The translations under genes were made by a program, and so were the position numbers. The notes below the pieces were generated by a model. It was not told the origin of the DNA, did not search any database, and saw nothing but the letters and a program-made list of their open reading frames with translations. A DNA stretch of 64,000 bases from Strigamia acuminata (taxonomy: Eukaryota; Arthropoda; Chilopoda; Geophilomorpha; Linotaeniidae): the NCBI GenBank assembly GCA_949358305.1, contig OX442316.1, forward strand, positions 16,306,001 through 16,370,000, in the 5' to 3' direction. Below are positions 30,101 to 40,626 of this stretch, in pieces. Every line of letters starts with the position of its first letter. The first letter of the stretch is position 1.

Positions 30101-33100
30101 TAAAAGTCAACTTTTTATTTGCTCACTCACCTAAAAACGAGTAAAAATGCTGTTTTAAGCTTAGTGGCTGTGTGTCACGCACACACAGAGAATAAACAAC
30201 TCCTTAATACCTTTCTGGGCAAGTTACTGGTGGTGTTTGAGGTTATTGACATACAAATGGTCCCCAAAACCAATAGCAGCCTAATCGCCTTATCCTGCAT
30301 GTTGCATTTACATTGCAGATTAAATTTAGTGTGAATTAATTGCTCCTGAAGGCAAGTTGTTGGTTCTGGCTGTGTCAGTGTCAACTCCTGCAAAGATAAA
30401 TGGTCCCATTTGTTTGTGCTACTGATGAGGAAATAGTAATAACTGATTGTCAAAAGTTTAGCCGGCTTCTGTGCACTTTTGCCAATCCAAAAAAGTGAGC
30501 ATTGTGTGCAGTCCTGTGGGAGTCGTCGTGCAAACTAGAAGGTGAGAAAATATCCTGCAGACTAGACATGTTCCAAAAGAAGATTCAAATTCATCCAGCA
30601 CTGAGCCAGGCTGCACTCTTGCAATGATCACGTTCATATCGTAGTAAAAACAAATGGTCAACAGTTCACACGCCGCAACTTGTCATCTTTTAAAGCCCAC
30701 AACCCAACCAAAATGTCTTTCTGGTTAGTGGTTAAATTTTTTTGGTAGAAGTTGGATGGTTCTGTAAAGTAGCTAAGGGAGATGTGACATATTGGCAAAA
30801 TTTTGATATCAGCCGCAGCCGCTATGCAATGTAAATATTTGAAATTCCAAGAAAGAGTGTTGGCAAATATAAGAATGTGGTCAACATGAACCATCAGAAT
30901 CATACTGTAGCTGTGTGTAGATGCAATCGTTCAACTTTCTAGAAGTTTTCAAAATTTCAGAAAATTGAAAAAATCTCGGTTAAAAAAATTCGAGCGGCTC
31001 CAAGTAATAGATGCCGGTTACAATCGGTGTACTATACTCTGGCCAATTATAAGAGTGCACTATTTCCTATTGGTCCAGCCTTTTCACTAGTGTAGTGATC
31101 CCAAAAAATAGACCAAAATACATGTTGAGTGCTTTCCAGACAATGCAACCAATAAATTCAAAAACTGCTTGCTTTCCTGACAAAGCAACCAATAAACTCA
31201 ACAGTCTGAACAAACATGTATTTAGAAATAAAACCAGCATAAAACAATATTTTATAATTTTAAAAAACATTTTACTATAGAAAAGAAATAAACGTACATC
31301 ATTTCAATCATTAAAATAATCAAACAAATTAAAAATAGAACAAGACTACTTTTTCTGGTGGAAGTACACAGTCCACAGTTAGGAGTAATCAGGCTGGGCC
31401 AATAGGAAATAACGCACTCTTCCACTTGGCCAGAGTACACCTTCTGTGCGGTGGAAACACAGTTCGGCTTTCCGTTGTATCGACACGCACCGTATACGAT
31501 TTCAATTAAAGGTCATAGGAAAAGAAATGAAAAATTTCTCTAATATCTTTGAAATAACCTTAAAAAAAGTTACAGAATGTTTCCTCCATCAAAGGTCGCT
31601 CTTGATTACAGGCGGTGGCAAAAGATTGAGTTTGCAATTATAAGCCGCAACTTTTAATCAAAGAAATACGGTATAAACAAGTTTGAATGACTTTATGAAT
31701 GCGCCTACTGAAATTTCTTATTGCCTCAAATTTTTATATTTCCTGACTAACCATTGCACGTTCCTACAAACGTTTCCATTTGATTTGCCACAGGATGAAT
31801 GGGATGTCAACAACCACACGTTGGTTATTTATTTCATCGGCTACAGCCTATCTCTGGCCGCATTGCTCGTAGCACTTGGCATCTTCATATGTTTCAAGTA
31901 AGTTCTTTCGAATCTCAATCCCTTTTCTATAAAAAAGGGTATAAAAAACGGGAGACTTCGGTAATCACTGACACACAGACACCTGCTCATGACCAGGAAT
32001 CTACGTTGCCTAAAAAACACCTTCCACGCCAATCTCATGTTTACCTATGTCCTGGTCAATGTCACCTGGATCCTAACAGCCACTTCACACACTACGAATC
32101 AAACGGTGAGAAAACTTAATAAATGAACATTTATTTCAATTCACAAAAGAGAAGTGACGTAAATTATCTACACCTAAGCTGACATGGTGGCATCATCACT
32201 AAACCTAGGTTCACACTTGACTCAACGCAAGAAAACTGACGCAACGCAAGCTGCTTGCGTCCAAAAATTCTTGACGTTGACGCCAATTCCTGCTTCAACT
32301 CCGCATTGAAGTAAGCGACGCAACGCAAGGTCTTGCGGCCAACCAATCACGATCGACTCCGACTCTCGTCGATTCACGTCTGGTTGGCGAGACCTTGCCA
32401 CATGCAAACCGGTTATAGTCATTTTAGCGACGCTCATTTTAGCGATTTTTACCAAAAAAGTCCCATTTTAGCGATCACGTTTTAGCGACACAGAGGTAAT
32501 TTTTCAGTAGTGATCGACACGTTTTAGCGACGCGACATTTTAGCTAACACTACGTTTTAGCGACGCGACACGATTTACCACGACAAGCCGGCTCAAAAAA
32601 GTGGTTTGTATCAAAAAACCAGTAAGGTTAGGTTCGCGGGGGGTCAAGGGCGAGAGCACCCCCCCCCCCCTTGTTAGCCCTTCTTAGGAATTAAACCTAA
32701 ACTATATGGTTAGGTTAATATTAGTGTTAGTATTAGTGCCGTTTTAGCGACTATCACTTTAGCAAACATGTCATTTTAGCGTTTTTTGAGTCACTAAAAT
32801 GACATGTTCGCTAAAATAGTGTATCGCTAAAATGAAATCGCTAAAATGTAGTACATCCATACAAACAGGCCGCCATTTTCGTATTCTGAAACAAGTTCTA
32901 GAACTACATCCAATTCCAGGTTTTATTGAAACCATCTGATTGGCCAGACGCAACATCAATTGTGTCAGCTGTGTTCCACGTGCCCTACAGAGTGAACAGA
33001 CTCTGCGTGTGAACTCAAGTGTGAACCTAGCTTAAAATGTTATATCATTTCAACGTTTTGATACAGCGAAGTCACTTAAGCCGTTAACTTGGGGAAAGTG

Positions 33101-36100
33101 CTCATACGGGTGCAACTTGCACCGGATGAGTTTGTCTTCTTTAGATGGCAAACAGACCAGAAGTCATGCTTCATTCAGCATTTTTCTACAAGGCACGAAT
33201 GGAATTCCTTTTTTGCCTCGTCGATGTGCTGATGCACATGATCCTTAGTTTCCGTGTTGATTGGTCTCCATTTTGGAGAGCCCTGGAGCTTTGTGGAATG
33301 TCTTGATGAAAAATTCAAACACTAAATTCAATTTTTTGCCCACGAAAACACAAAAGTCTAAAATTGTTTATCGCACACAAGCGATTATTAATTCTAAATA
33401 TTATTTTTCGCATTTATGTGAGCGCTGATAGGAATTTTTCAGTTTGATTTTGACATCAAGAAGCCAGGTGCAAACTGTAGATTGGGGAATGATACACACT
33501 CCACCACAGGGTAGATTCACTTTAGTGATGCCATTTTAACCTGACCTAACCTAACCTGGCCTAATTACCGTACCGCTTGCATCGTTAAAACGACGCATCA
33601 CTAAAGTGATCAACGCCAGTAAAAAAAATGACTTCTCCAAACAGGATGCGGCCTTTACAGTGATGTGTAAATCAAAGCTTAGAATAATAACAGCACTTAA
33701 TGATGTGGCAAAGCATTAATACTAGAGTTAGCGGCGTCACAAATAGTGTCACCCTGCCACTAGGCTTGCACCTAAAATTTCAATGCGTGTAAACGGAAAA
33801 AGTTTGCGAACCGCTGTCCAAATGTGGGAATATAAAAATGGGAACCGTGAATACTTTTTACCAATAAGCATTTGGAAGCAAAGCATCCCACCCTGTCAAT
33901 AGACACTTTGTTTGGCAATGCACATCCTCTTAGATAAAGTTTATGTGACTTCTCCTCCTACGAATTGAACGTGCCTATCTTAGAGTGAAGTTTATCTATT
34001 GCCCCAGAGCTTTGCTGCACTTCCAGAGAAATAAAATTCTCGTTGTAATAAACTTGAATAAGAATCATTTCTTTTTCTGGAAATGTCAAGATAAATTGAT
34101 TTCAATTCCCAATTAAATTTCCAACTAAAAGTAAACTTCTCGTCCAATTTCTAATCATTTCTTCATCTTTCTATTGCAGTGTACATGTGTCCTGTTAATA
34201 TTCCTCTATTATTTCAAAGGAACTAACTTCTTTTGGATGTTCGTTGAAGGATTTTACTTATATATTGCTGTAGTTCAAACTTTCCATGTGGGCAAAGTCA
34301 AATTCTACATTTACATGCTGATTGGATGGGGTAAGATACACATTGGAGATGAAATTTGATCACTAAGATTTTGATTTCGCTTGTTTATCCGCTGCCAATT
34401 CCCCGGATACCAAAAAAATAAATAAAAGGAATTCCAGCAATTGTTGTTGCCACTTGGGTTGCAGTTAAAGCTGAACTTGTGGAGGACAATCATGGCCAAG
34501 GACCTAATCTAGGTCCAATTGCTAAAAAGTAAAAAAAAAAAAATTTAAAAAAAAAGTAAAAAAAAATTTTATAAAAAAAAATTTTTATAAAAATTTTCAT
34601 TTCCAGGTGTCCATGGATCCAAGCTCATAATTATGATTTCATTTTCATCTGTCCTATTTTATTAGTGCTTGTTGTATGTGTCCAAGAGTCTGTTGTATTT
34701 ACACCATGTTATTAATCTTTTGTTTTCTCATTTGTCAAGATTAATGTGCTTTTTCTTGTGAAAATCGTTTGGGTTCTCATCACGAAACTCCGTGTTTCAA
34801 CACCTGAGTCTCAACAATACAGGTACAGGTAACTTTGAGCAAAGTATCCACATGGTCTGTCTGGTTTGACTATTTGTTTTGCCATTCTCTTCTGCAGAAA
34901 AGCAACAAAGGCGCTTTTGGTTTTGATACCATTGTTAGGAGTGACTTATATTTTATTCCTCGCAGCTCCTGCAACCGGAATTTGGTCAGCCATTTTTGCA
35001 TATGTCAGATCAATTCTATTGTCCACTCAGGTAGGATAAATTCTCTAGTTAAATCCCAACTACGGTACCCTCAGTTCGCACCCGGTATATCTTGATGCTA
35101 AATTCGTACTGCGCATCCCATTCTGCGCAGACGATTTCCTAACTCCAGTATTAAGCCTAATATTAGGCCTAATAATGCTAAAATTAAGTATATAAACAAC
35201 AATAAACTCATCATTAAAAATTATTTACAGGTATTACCGAAATATTGTTGCTTTATTTTTTTCTGCGAGGATCAGGCTCGACAATGGCCGTGGTAAATGC
35301 ATGCGCAGAATGTGATGCGCAGTTTGAATTTAGCATCAAGATACCGGGCGCAAACTGTAGTTTGTAATTATTAGTTACCGTCATTTTGACAAAGAATCCA
35401 CTAAATGTCATTGGTCAGCGAGAAAATTACTTCTGGTTTCCTCACTCTCCGAAAAAAAAGTACAACAAAAACTAATCCGCTTCCTTTGTATCAATACAAT
35501 GGCAAAGCAGCCACCCTAGGGGTAGATCCACAAAGTGCGGCCATTTTGGTTCAATTTTTCAATACACTAAAATTGGATGTTTTTGGTCAAAAAAAATTAT
35601 TTTTTGGGCCTAAAAATAAATTTTGAATTTTTTGGGTCAAAAATGAATTTTGAATTTTTTGGGTCAAAAATGAATTTTGAATTTTTTGGGTCAAAAATAA
35701 ATTTTGAATTTTTTGGGTCAAAAATGAATTTTGAATTTTTTGGGTCAAAAATGAATTTTGAATTTTTTGGGTCAAAAATGAATTTTGAATTTTTTGGGTC
35801 AAAAATGAATTTTGAATTTTTTGGGTCAAAAATGAATTTTGAATTTTTTGGGTCAAAAATGAATTATTTTTTTTGTCTCAGATTGATTTTTTTGGGCCTA
35901 AAAGTGATTTTTTGGTTGTGCGATCTTTAATTCGTACACTTTATATAAAAGTGGACAAGTAGTGTAGAATAAATCAAGTCTAATTGAGCAAAGTTAAAGG
36001 TTTCTTAATCAAATTTGGTTCCTACAAATTAGAAATTGTGAGTGGAGCTGCTTATTGGACAAAATTGCAAAAGGAATGCAATTATCGCCGAGTTGAGACG

Positions 36101-37523
36101 ACCACAGCCCGCAGGAATTGGCAGTTAGCTCACTTGATTCTCAGTGTCTGATACAATTACACTGGACAAATTGCTAATTCTAAAATTTTAAAGACGGAAC
36201 GCTTCATTATTGCTTCTGCAGAGCACGAAATCAAAGAACGTGCCCAGTGCCCAGCCAACAAAACTTGTAAGGCCAACCTTATGTCTAGTTGCACGAACCA
36301 CTGGCGGACCCAGCATTTTGTGCAACGCAGTTTACGAGTACTTTCAAAAACAAATGTATAACTGCAAGTCAAATGTGACTTTATGAATGCACCTAATTAT
36401 TTCCAAAATATAAAATAACGTACTTTCTCGAGTAAGAGCCGCGGCTCTTATTCAAAACGGGCATCCTGAGCCGCGGCTCTTAATCGAGGGCGGCTCTTAT
36501 TACAATTGTTTACCATATTTTCATTAAAATTTCAATTTTTTTATTGAAATTTCAATTTTTTCATTAAAATTTCAATTTTTTCATTAAAATTTCAATTTTT
36601 TCATTAAAATTTCAATTTTTTCATTAAAATTTCAATTTTTTCATTAAAATTTCAATTTTTTCATTAAAATTTCAATTTTTTCATTAAAATTTCAATTTTT
36701 TCATTAAAATTTCAATTTTTTCATTAAAATTTCAATTTTTTTGATTGAAATTTCAATTTTTTTATTGAAATTTCAAGTTTTTTGATTGAAATTTTAATTT
36801 TTTGATTGAAATTTCCATTTTTTTGATTAAAATTTCAATTTTTTTGATTGAAATTTCAATTTTTTTGATTGAAATTTCAATTTTTCCATTGAAATTTCAA
36901 TTTTTTGATTAAAATTTCAATTTTTTTGATTGAAATTTCACTTTGTCATTAGATTTTAATTTTTCTCGGTAAAATTTTAATTTTTTCCATTAAAATTTAA
37001 CTTTTTTCTTAAAATTTTCCATCCAAATAAAACAACCATCATCATCGACGAATATTTCATTAACCATTTCCTGTTTGGTTACAAAAGCTACAAAACGAGA
37101 GCGACTCTTAATCGAGAAAATACAATACAAAATGCTAAAAAACAAAGAATAAAAATAGCAAAAGCAGAAAAGATTTAATCCAAGCGCCATACAACGGTTG
37201 TTTTGATTTATTCATGAAAGATGCCTGGTAATATATTGCAGGGTTTCACAGTGTCTGTACTCTACTGCTTCTTAAATAATGAAGTGCGCCAGACATTAAG
37301 ACGTCACTGGACGAGATGGAGGGAAAAGCAATCACTGGGATACAATTCAAGAATGTCTTTGAGAAGTTTTCACGACAGCACACAGACTCAGTGCGTGAGA
37401 TTAAATTCTATTGGACTTGGAAGAAGTGACAGAGAAAGTGTTAGCGTGACCAATACTACTTACTTGGGAAACGGATATTCCAAAGTCGAAACAAGCGAAT
37501 TAAAAGACGTGACGGCCGTGTGA
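26997..37523 (+). CDS. Class B GPCR, DH44/CRF receptor-like (gene A)
   Basis: Plasma-membrane peptide hormone receptor; insect relatives bind diuretic hormone 44 and raise cAMP (family knowledge). Ten exons: 26997-27116, 27192-27289, 31794-31897, 31979-32105, 34180-34330, 34439-34528, 34607-34673, 34740-34822, 34898-35030, 37242-37523. They encode five of the six hormone-domain cysteines, seven membrane segments and a C-tail ending TAV, a class I PDZ motif as in vertebrate CRF receptors. Signature text includes [32 protein letters not shown] and [17 protein letters not shown]. All junctions keep frame and GT/AG ends, so the gene looks intact. The signal-peptide exon with the first cysteine was not found; it should lie upstream of 26997, possibly beyond the LTR element. 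The paralogue, gene B, converges on it from the right. Confidence 0.88.
27192..27289 (+). CDS. Gene A exon: hormone receptor domain, part 2
   Basis: Acceptor at 27191. Encodes [19 protein letters not shown] with the last two cysteines (RAC, SNC). NAT, NGT and NYS are N-glycosylation sequons. Donor GTAAAT at 27290, phase 0. Confidence 0.87.
27853..28277. mobile_element. piggyBac-type MITE, TTAA duplication
   Basis: TTAACCCTTCCAACCC at the left and GGGTTGGAAGGGTTAA at the right; TTAA is the target duplication. Nested in the hAT element. The internal 'tgacccag/gggtca' words suggest further inverted structure. Confidence 0.82.
28816..29492. mobile_element. MITE with CTAGGTTCCCACTTGACT ends
   Basis: Inverted termini TAATGCTAGGTTCCCACTTG and CAAGTGGGAACCTAGCATTA. 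Inside, the iterated word GGCAGAAAATTT and a second inverted pair with GATCGAATGCGGCC. Nested in the hAT element. Confidence 0.8.
31033..31438. mobile_element. MITE, TACTCTGGCC family
   Basis: TATACTCTGGCCAATTATAA at left and CACTTGGCCAGAGTA at right, with the internal GGCCAATAGGAAATA / TATTTCCTATTGGTCC pair. Lies in the gene A intron before TM1. Confidence 0.75.
31794..31897 (+). CDS. Gene A exon: TM1
   Basis: Acceptor CCACAG ends at 31793. Starts with DEWDVNNHT and continues with a hydrophobic segment ([19 protein letters not shown]). Donor GTAAGT at 31898, phase 2. Confidence 0.85.
31979..32105 (+). CDS. Gene A exon: ICL1-TM2
   Basis: Acceptor ACACAG ends at 31978. Encodes [14 protein letters not shown], the hallmark of DH44/CRF receptors after TM1, then TM2 ([11 protein letters not shown]). 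Donor GTGAGA at 32106. Confidence 0.82.
32205..33030. mobile_element. MITE with CTAGGTTCACACTTGA ends
   Basis: Left CCTAGGTTCACACTTGACTC and right TCAAGTGTGAACCTAG. Similar in style to the 28816 element. It hosts the foldback element at 32410-32858. Confidence 0.75.
32410..32858 (-). mobile_element. Foldback element with iterated CATTTTAGCGA, copy 1
   Basis: Ends CGGTTATAGTC and GTAGTACATCC, flanked by ATGCAAAC/ATACAAAC (8 bp, one mismatch). Both arms are made of CATTTTAGCGA words facing inward, separated by a conserved middle (GAGCCGGCTTGT-type text and a C-rich tract). Confidence 0.8.
34180..34330 (+). CDS. Gene A exon: TM3-TM4 start
   Basis: Acceptor TTGCAG ends at 34179. Contains the TM3 cysteine (CTCVLL), [12 protein letters not shown] and YMLIGWG, all class B signatures. 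Donor GTAAGA at 34331, phase 1. Confidence 0.9.
34439..34528 (+). CDS. Gene A exon: TM4-ECL2
   Basis: Acceptor AAAAG ends at 34438. Encodes [17 protein letters not shown] followed by a short, divergent loop. Donor GTAAAA at 34529. Corresponds in position and phase to 58262-58361 of gene B. Confidence 0.75.
34607..34673 (+). CDS. Gene A exon: ECL2-TM5 start
   Basis: Acceptor TTCCAG ends at 34606. Encodes [11 protein letters not shown] and CPILLVLV; the first cysteine would pair with the TM3 cysteine. Donor GTATGT at 34674. Confidence 0.85.
34740..34822 (+). CDS. Gene A exon: TM5 end-ICL3
   Basis: Encodes [17 protein letters not shown] and ESQQYR. Donor GTACAG at 34823 gives the canonical YRKA junction; the overlapping donor at 34829 would add two residues. 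Confidence 0.83.
34898..35030 (+). CDS. Gene A exon: TM6-TM7
   Basis: Acceptor CTGCAG ends at 34897. Encodes [17 protein letters not shown] (TM6) and [14 protein letters not shown] (TM7 start). Donor GTAGGA at 35031, phase 0. Confidence 0.9.
35069..35360. mobile_element. MITE, GCTAAATTCGTACTGCG family, complete copy
   Basis: Left text CACCCGGTATATCTTGATGC and right text GCATCAAGATACCGGGCGC are inverted partners, as are CTGCGCATCCCATTCTGCGC and GCAGAATGTGATGCGCAG. Related copies are at 9925 and 26040. Confidence 0.75.
35588..35868. repeat. 27-bp minisatellite, about 10 units
   Basis: Unit AATTTTGAATTTTTTGGGTC plus AAAAATG. As 27 is a multiple of three it reads as 9-residue repeats on both strands, which is not evidence of a protein. 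Confidence 0.85.
36520..36957. repeat. 20-bp minisatellite TCATTAAAATTTCAATTTTT
   Basis: About 21 tandem units; exact in the left half, then variants with TTGATTGAAA. AAATTTCAATTT words are partly self-complementary. Confidence 0.85.
37242..37523 (+). CDS. Gene A terminal exon: TM7 end and C-tail
   Basis: Acceptor TTGCAG ends at 37241. Encodes [16 protein letters not shown], a basic helix-8-like stretch and a serine-rich tail ending in TAV, then TGA (37521-37523). Confidence 0.9.
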   Translation, partial: GFTVSVLYCFLNNEVRQTLRRHWTRWREKQSLGYNSRMSLRSFHDSTQTQCVRLNSIGLGRSDRESVSVTNTTYLGNGYSKVETSELKDVTAV

Positions 37524-37844
37524 GGACTAAAACTCTTTCTATTTATCAAGAATTTGTTTGTTCGTGTTTTTAAACCTAAGTTGTGTCAATCGAACATTAT
37601 ACCATGAATAGTTGTATATATTGTTCTACACATATATGCGCGTGTTTTATTGCTGTGTAAATACAATTTTGGATAGATTAAAATTAACATTATTTTTGCA
37701 AACTATGTGGATTTTTGTGTACCGGATTTGTTTTTAGCGGTTTCGCTGCTGTGGTTTTAATTTTTCGATTATTCATAGTTACAATTTCCGGTGATGACAG
37801 GTTGGTTAATACAAGGGTGGGACCAGGAAAAGGAAGACGTTTCA
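37524..37844 (+). other. Gene A 3' flank, probable 3' UTR
   Basis: AT-rich and begins directly after the TGA. No canonical AATAAA is seen in the first 300 bp, so the polyadenylation site is not placed. Confidence 0.4.
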
Positions 37845-38335
37845 TTTTTAAGAACAAAAAAGCCATTTTTGAGACCAAATATCCATTTTTTGAACCATTC
37901 TTGTACAAAATTTATTTTCTGGACCAAAAAAACACATTTTTTTGTACCAAATGACACATTTTTGTATCAAAAACCACATTTTTGGACTAAATATCCATTT
38001 TTTGGACCAAATATCCATTTTTTGGACCAAATATCCATTTTTTGGACAAAATATCCACTTTTTAGACTAAATATCCATTTTTTTTAAACCAATAATCCAT
38101 TTTTGGAACAATAATCCATTTTTTGGACCAATAATCCATTTTTTGGACCAATAATCCATATTTTGGACCAATAATCCATTTTTTGGACCAAATATCATTT
38201 TTTTAGACCAAATTTCCATTTTTTGGACCAAATATTATTTTTTTTAGACCAAATATCCATTTTTTGGACCAATAATCTATTTTTTTTGGACTAAAAATCC
38301 ATTTTCTTGTGCCAAAATAATTTAATTTTTTTTTC
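37845..38335. repeat. About 20-bp minisatellite TTGGACCAAATATCCATTTT
   Basis: About 22 units with length variants; some units read CCAATAATCC. Lies just downstream of gene A. Confidence 0.8.
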
Positions 38336-40345
38336 CAAAAACATTCAATTTTTGTGTGTGAAAAATTGAACCAAAATGGCCGCCTCTTTGCCTGTTTTCT
38401 GGATCCTACCATAGATTTTCAGTGATTTCTGTTTGACTTTTACTTGATTTTCAATTTCAGTGACTTCTATTTAGTTTCCATCGATTTCTACATAAACGAT
38501 TTGAAAATCCTTTCATCAAGTGTTGGTAATTTGCTGGTACTAATTTATTAACCCCCTCAGCCTCCGAAGAACATGCCACAGGACTAACACAAGCAAATAA
38601 TTGTCATCACTCAAGGAAATCAAACGTCGACAAAAATGCACCGTCCTCACAAAAACAATTTCCATTTCTGCAGTAGTTCACAACTTTGCCGCTACGGTGG
38701 CGCCTGTGCAACTAATTTGACATTAACGGTTGTTTCTCTCGGGGATTTTTGGTTAGAATAAAAAAAAAAGTTTTCTACATGTTAGTATTACAATTGATTA
38801 TTATTATTATGAGAAGATTGTTTGTCCTAAAAGTCAATCGTAAAGAATTACGGCACAAAATTAACGGCACGCGCGGTTACATTGATTTCATTTGATCGGC
38901 AAATTAAGTTACCTTTTGTTGTCTTGAGCTTTGAAACGATGCAATATGCAGTCAGAAGTCGTTTAAGAGTGAGAAACACCGTCAAAATCACAGCTTCGGT
39001 TACTTTTATAGCAGGTCCAATAACGCCATCTTACTGTCCTAAAAACCGCCAATTCAACACAAACGACTAAAAGGAGAACGATACCCAATACCTCTAACGG
39101 CTATTTTTTAAAAATGAATTTCCTAGTATTTTAAATAAAGGACTTTCTTAGTTTTTTTTTAAAATTCAGTTAAATTAATTAATCTGAAATAAGTAGTTTA
39201 AAATTTAATGATGTTCTCTTAATTCGTAAATCATTCCCGATAGATAACCAAAGCCCTACACTCATACCTTGACTCTCACTCATAGGCAACGACATTACGA
39301 CAACGACCGACGAAATTAAAAGCCGATGGTTGTCGAGAGTGATTAACTGATTTGATTATAATGCGTTTTATCGAGTTTCTAAAAGCCTCGAGCGCCGATA
39401 CGAAGCTTTTAAATCATTTAAATATTTACATTAAACTTTCCGTTGAAGTTGTTAATAATCTATGCAACTGCGGGTTCAACTGCTAACCAAAAGGCGGCGC
39501 CACCAATCCGAACCTAATGTGCAAAAATCGAGACAAAAATGCTTTTCTTTGACATTTATCGGAGAGATGAAAAAGAAAAAATTAAATTAAAAATGAATAG
39601 CAACAAGAGATATTTAATAAAATAAAAATACAAAGAAATCATCTTACTACGAATTTTAATTAAATTTAAATTTTTCAGTGTTTGCACAAATAAAAGAACA
39701 CTTGAGTTCCAAGCAGAAATCTGACAAATGTGATTGCCTTTGATCTTATTCCAAATTGAATTCCATTAACTTTGAAACTATTCCAATTAAACAGCAGAAA
39801 ACTCGAGGCAATTAATAAGATTGAAAATCTGCTCAACTAAAACAACTTAAGCTTATAATGATCACTTCTGACGCCATTCACGAAACACCAAAATGGCTGC
39901 TTCCATTGCTATTTATGGGGAAACTAACCGTGCTTTTTTCAAAGTACATGTAAGGGCTACCATATTACATGACGTCTAAGAGAGATTAAATAAATCGATT
40001 AAACTTCAATAAAAGATTTATGTAAAATCGATTTTATTTTTTTTCTAGGGCAAACCCATTCACATTCACATTTCTGGTTGCACTTGTGAATGCTGAACCA
40101 ATGGATGTTTATCCAGCCCGCCGTAGATAAGGGAGGGAAGAGATACAGATGCGACTGGCATCTAAAGACAGGCTATTGTTACACGTACGGACCGTTCCGC
40201 TTATCGGCCTAACCTAATATACTTCTTTTGCTAACTATCGATCGGTAAACGTAATATAATGAATTAAGTTAGGTTAAATTAAATAGTCTAATTTTTAATT
40301 GTAATTACAGAACGCATACATTTGGCTTCAATAAACAAAACAAAT
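38336..40345. other. No gene recognised
   Basis: AT-rich intergenic DNA with short frames only. No inverted repeat or tandem repeat stands out. Confidence 0.5.
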
Positions 40346-40528
40346 AAACTTCCCTTCAGTTTAGCTGTTTTAATTTTATCTACCAGGTGGCGTAAAAATC
40401 CATTGAGATTCAATGACATCGATCTTGACCCGGTCTCTCGTCTTGCCCTGACAACAGTATTAAAAGATAGACCGGGCAAATAATGATAGATAAACTTAAA
40501 ACAGCTAAACTGAAGGGAAGTTTTTTTT
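40346..40528. repeat. Short foldback element
   Basis: AACTTCCCTTCAGTTTAGCT (40348) and AGCTAAACTGAAGGGAAGTT (40503) are exact reverse complements, with partial complementarity between. No target duplication is recognised. Confidence 0.7.
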
Positions 40529-40626
40529 GTCCACGACTGTACATGTACACTTTATACAAAAGTCTGATTGGTAAGTCTATCTTTGTGAATCCCTTCGGCT
40601 TTACTCATTATAACTATTCCGCAGTA

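Larger units (their letters stand above)
27290..31793 (+). other. Gene A intron 4.5 kb, filled with transposons
   Basis: Holds the hAT element (27614-29767) and the MITE at 31033-31438. Between 29776 and 31032 no gene or repeat of known type is recognised. Confidence 0.7.
32106..34179 (+). other. Gene A intron with nested repeats
   Basis: Contains the MITE 32205-33030 and the foldback element nested in it. A short inverted repeat (TTCACTTTAGTGATG / CATCACTAAAGTGATC) lies at about 33516-33611. From 33620 to 34179 nothing else is recognised. Confidence 0.65.
35031..37241 (+). other. Gene A last intron, 2.2 kb
   Basis: Holds a MITE and two minisatellites (separate entries). GAGCCGCGGCTCTTA occurs twice near 36436 and 36470. 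Confidence 0.7.

Noticed and set aside
35577-35930. 117-codon frame with NFEFFGSKM repeats
   Set aside because: 27-bp minisatellite in frame on both strands; lies in an intron of gene A.
36520-36957. Regular 20-bp repeats considered as a CRISPR array
   Set aside because: No spacers between units, and the sequence is eukaryotic; it is a simple tandem repeat.
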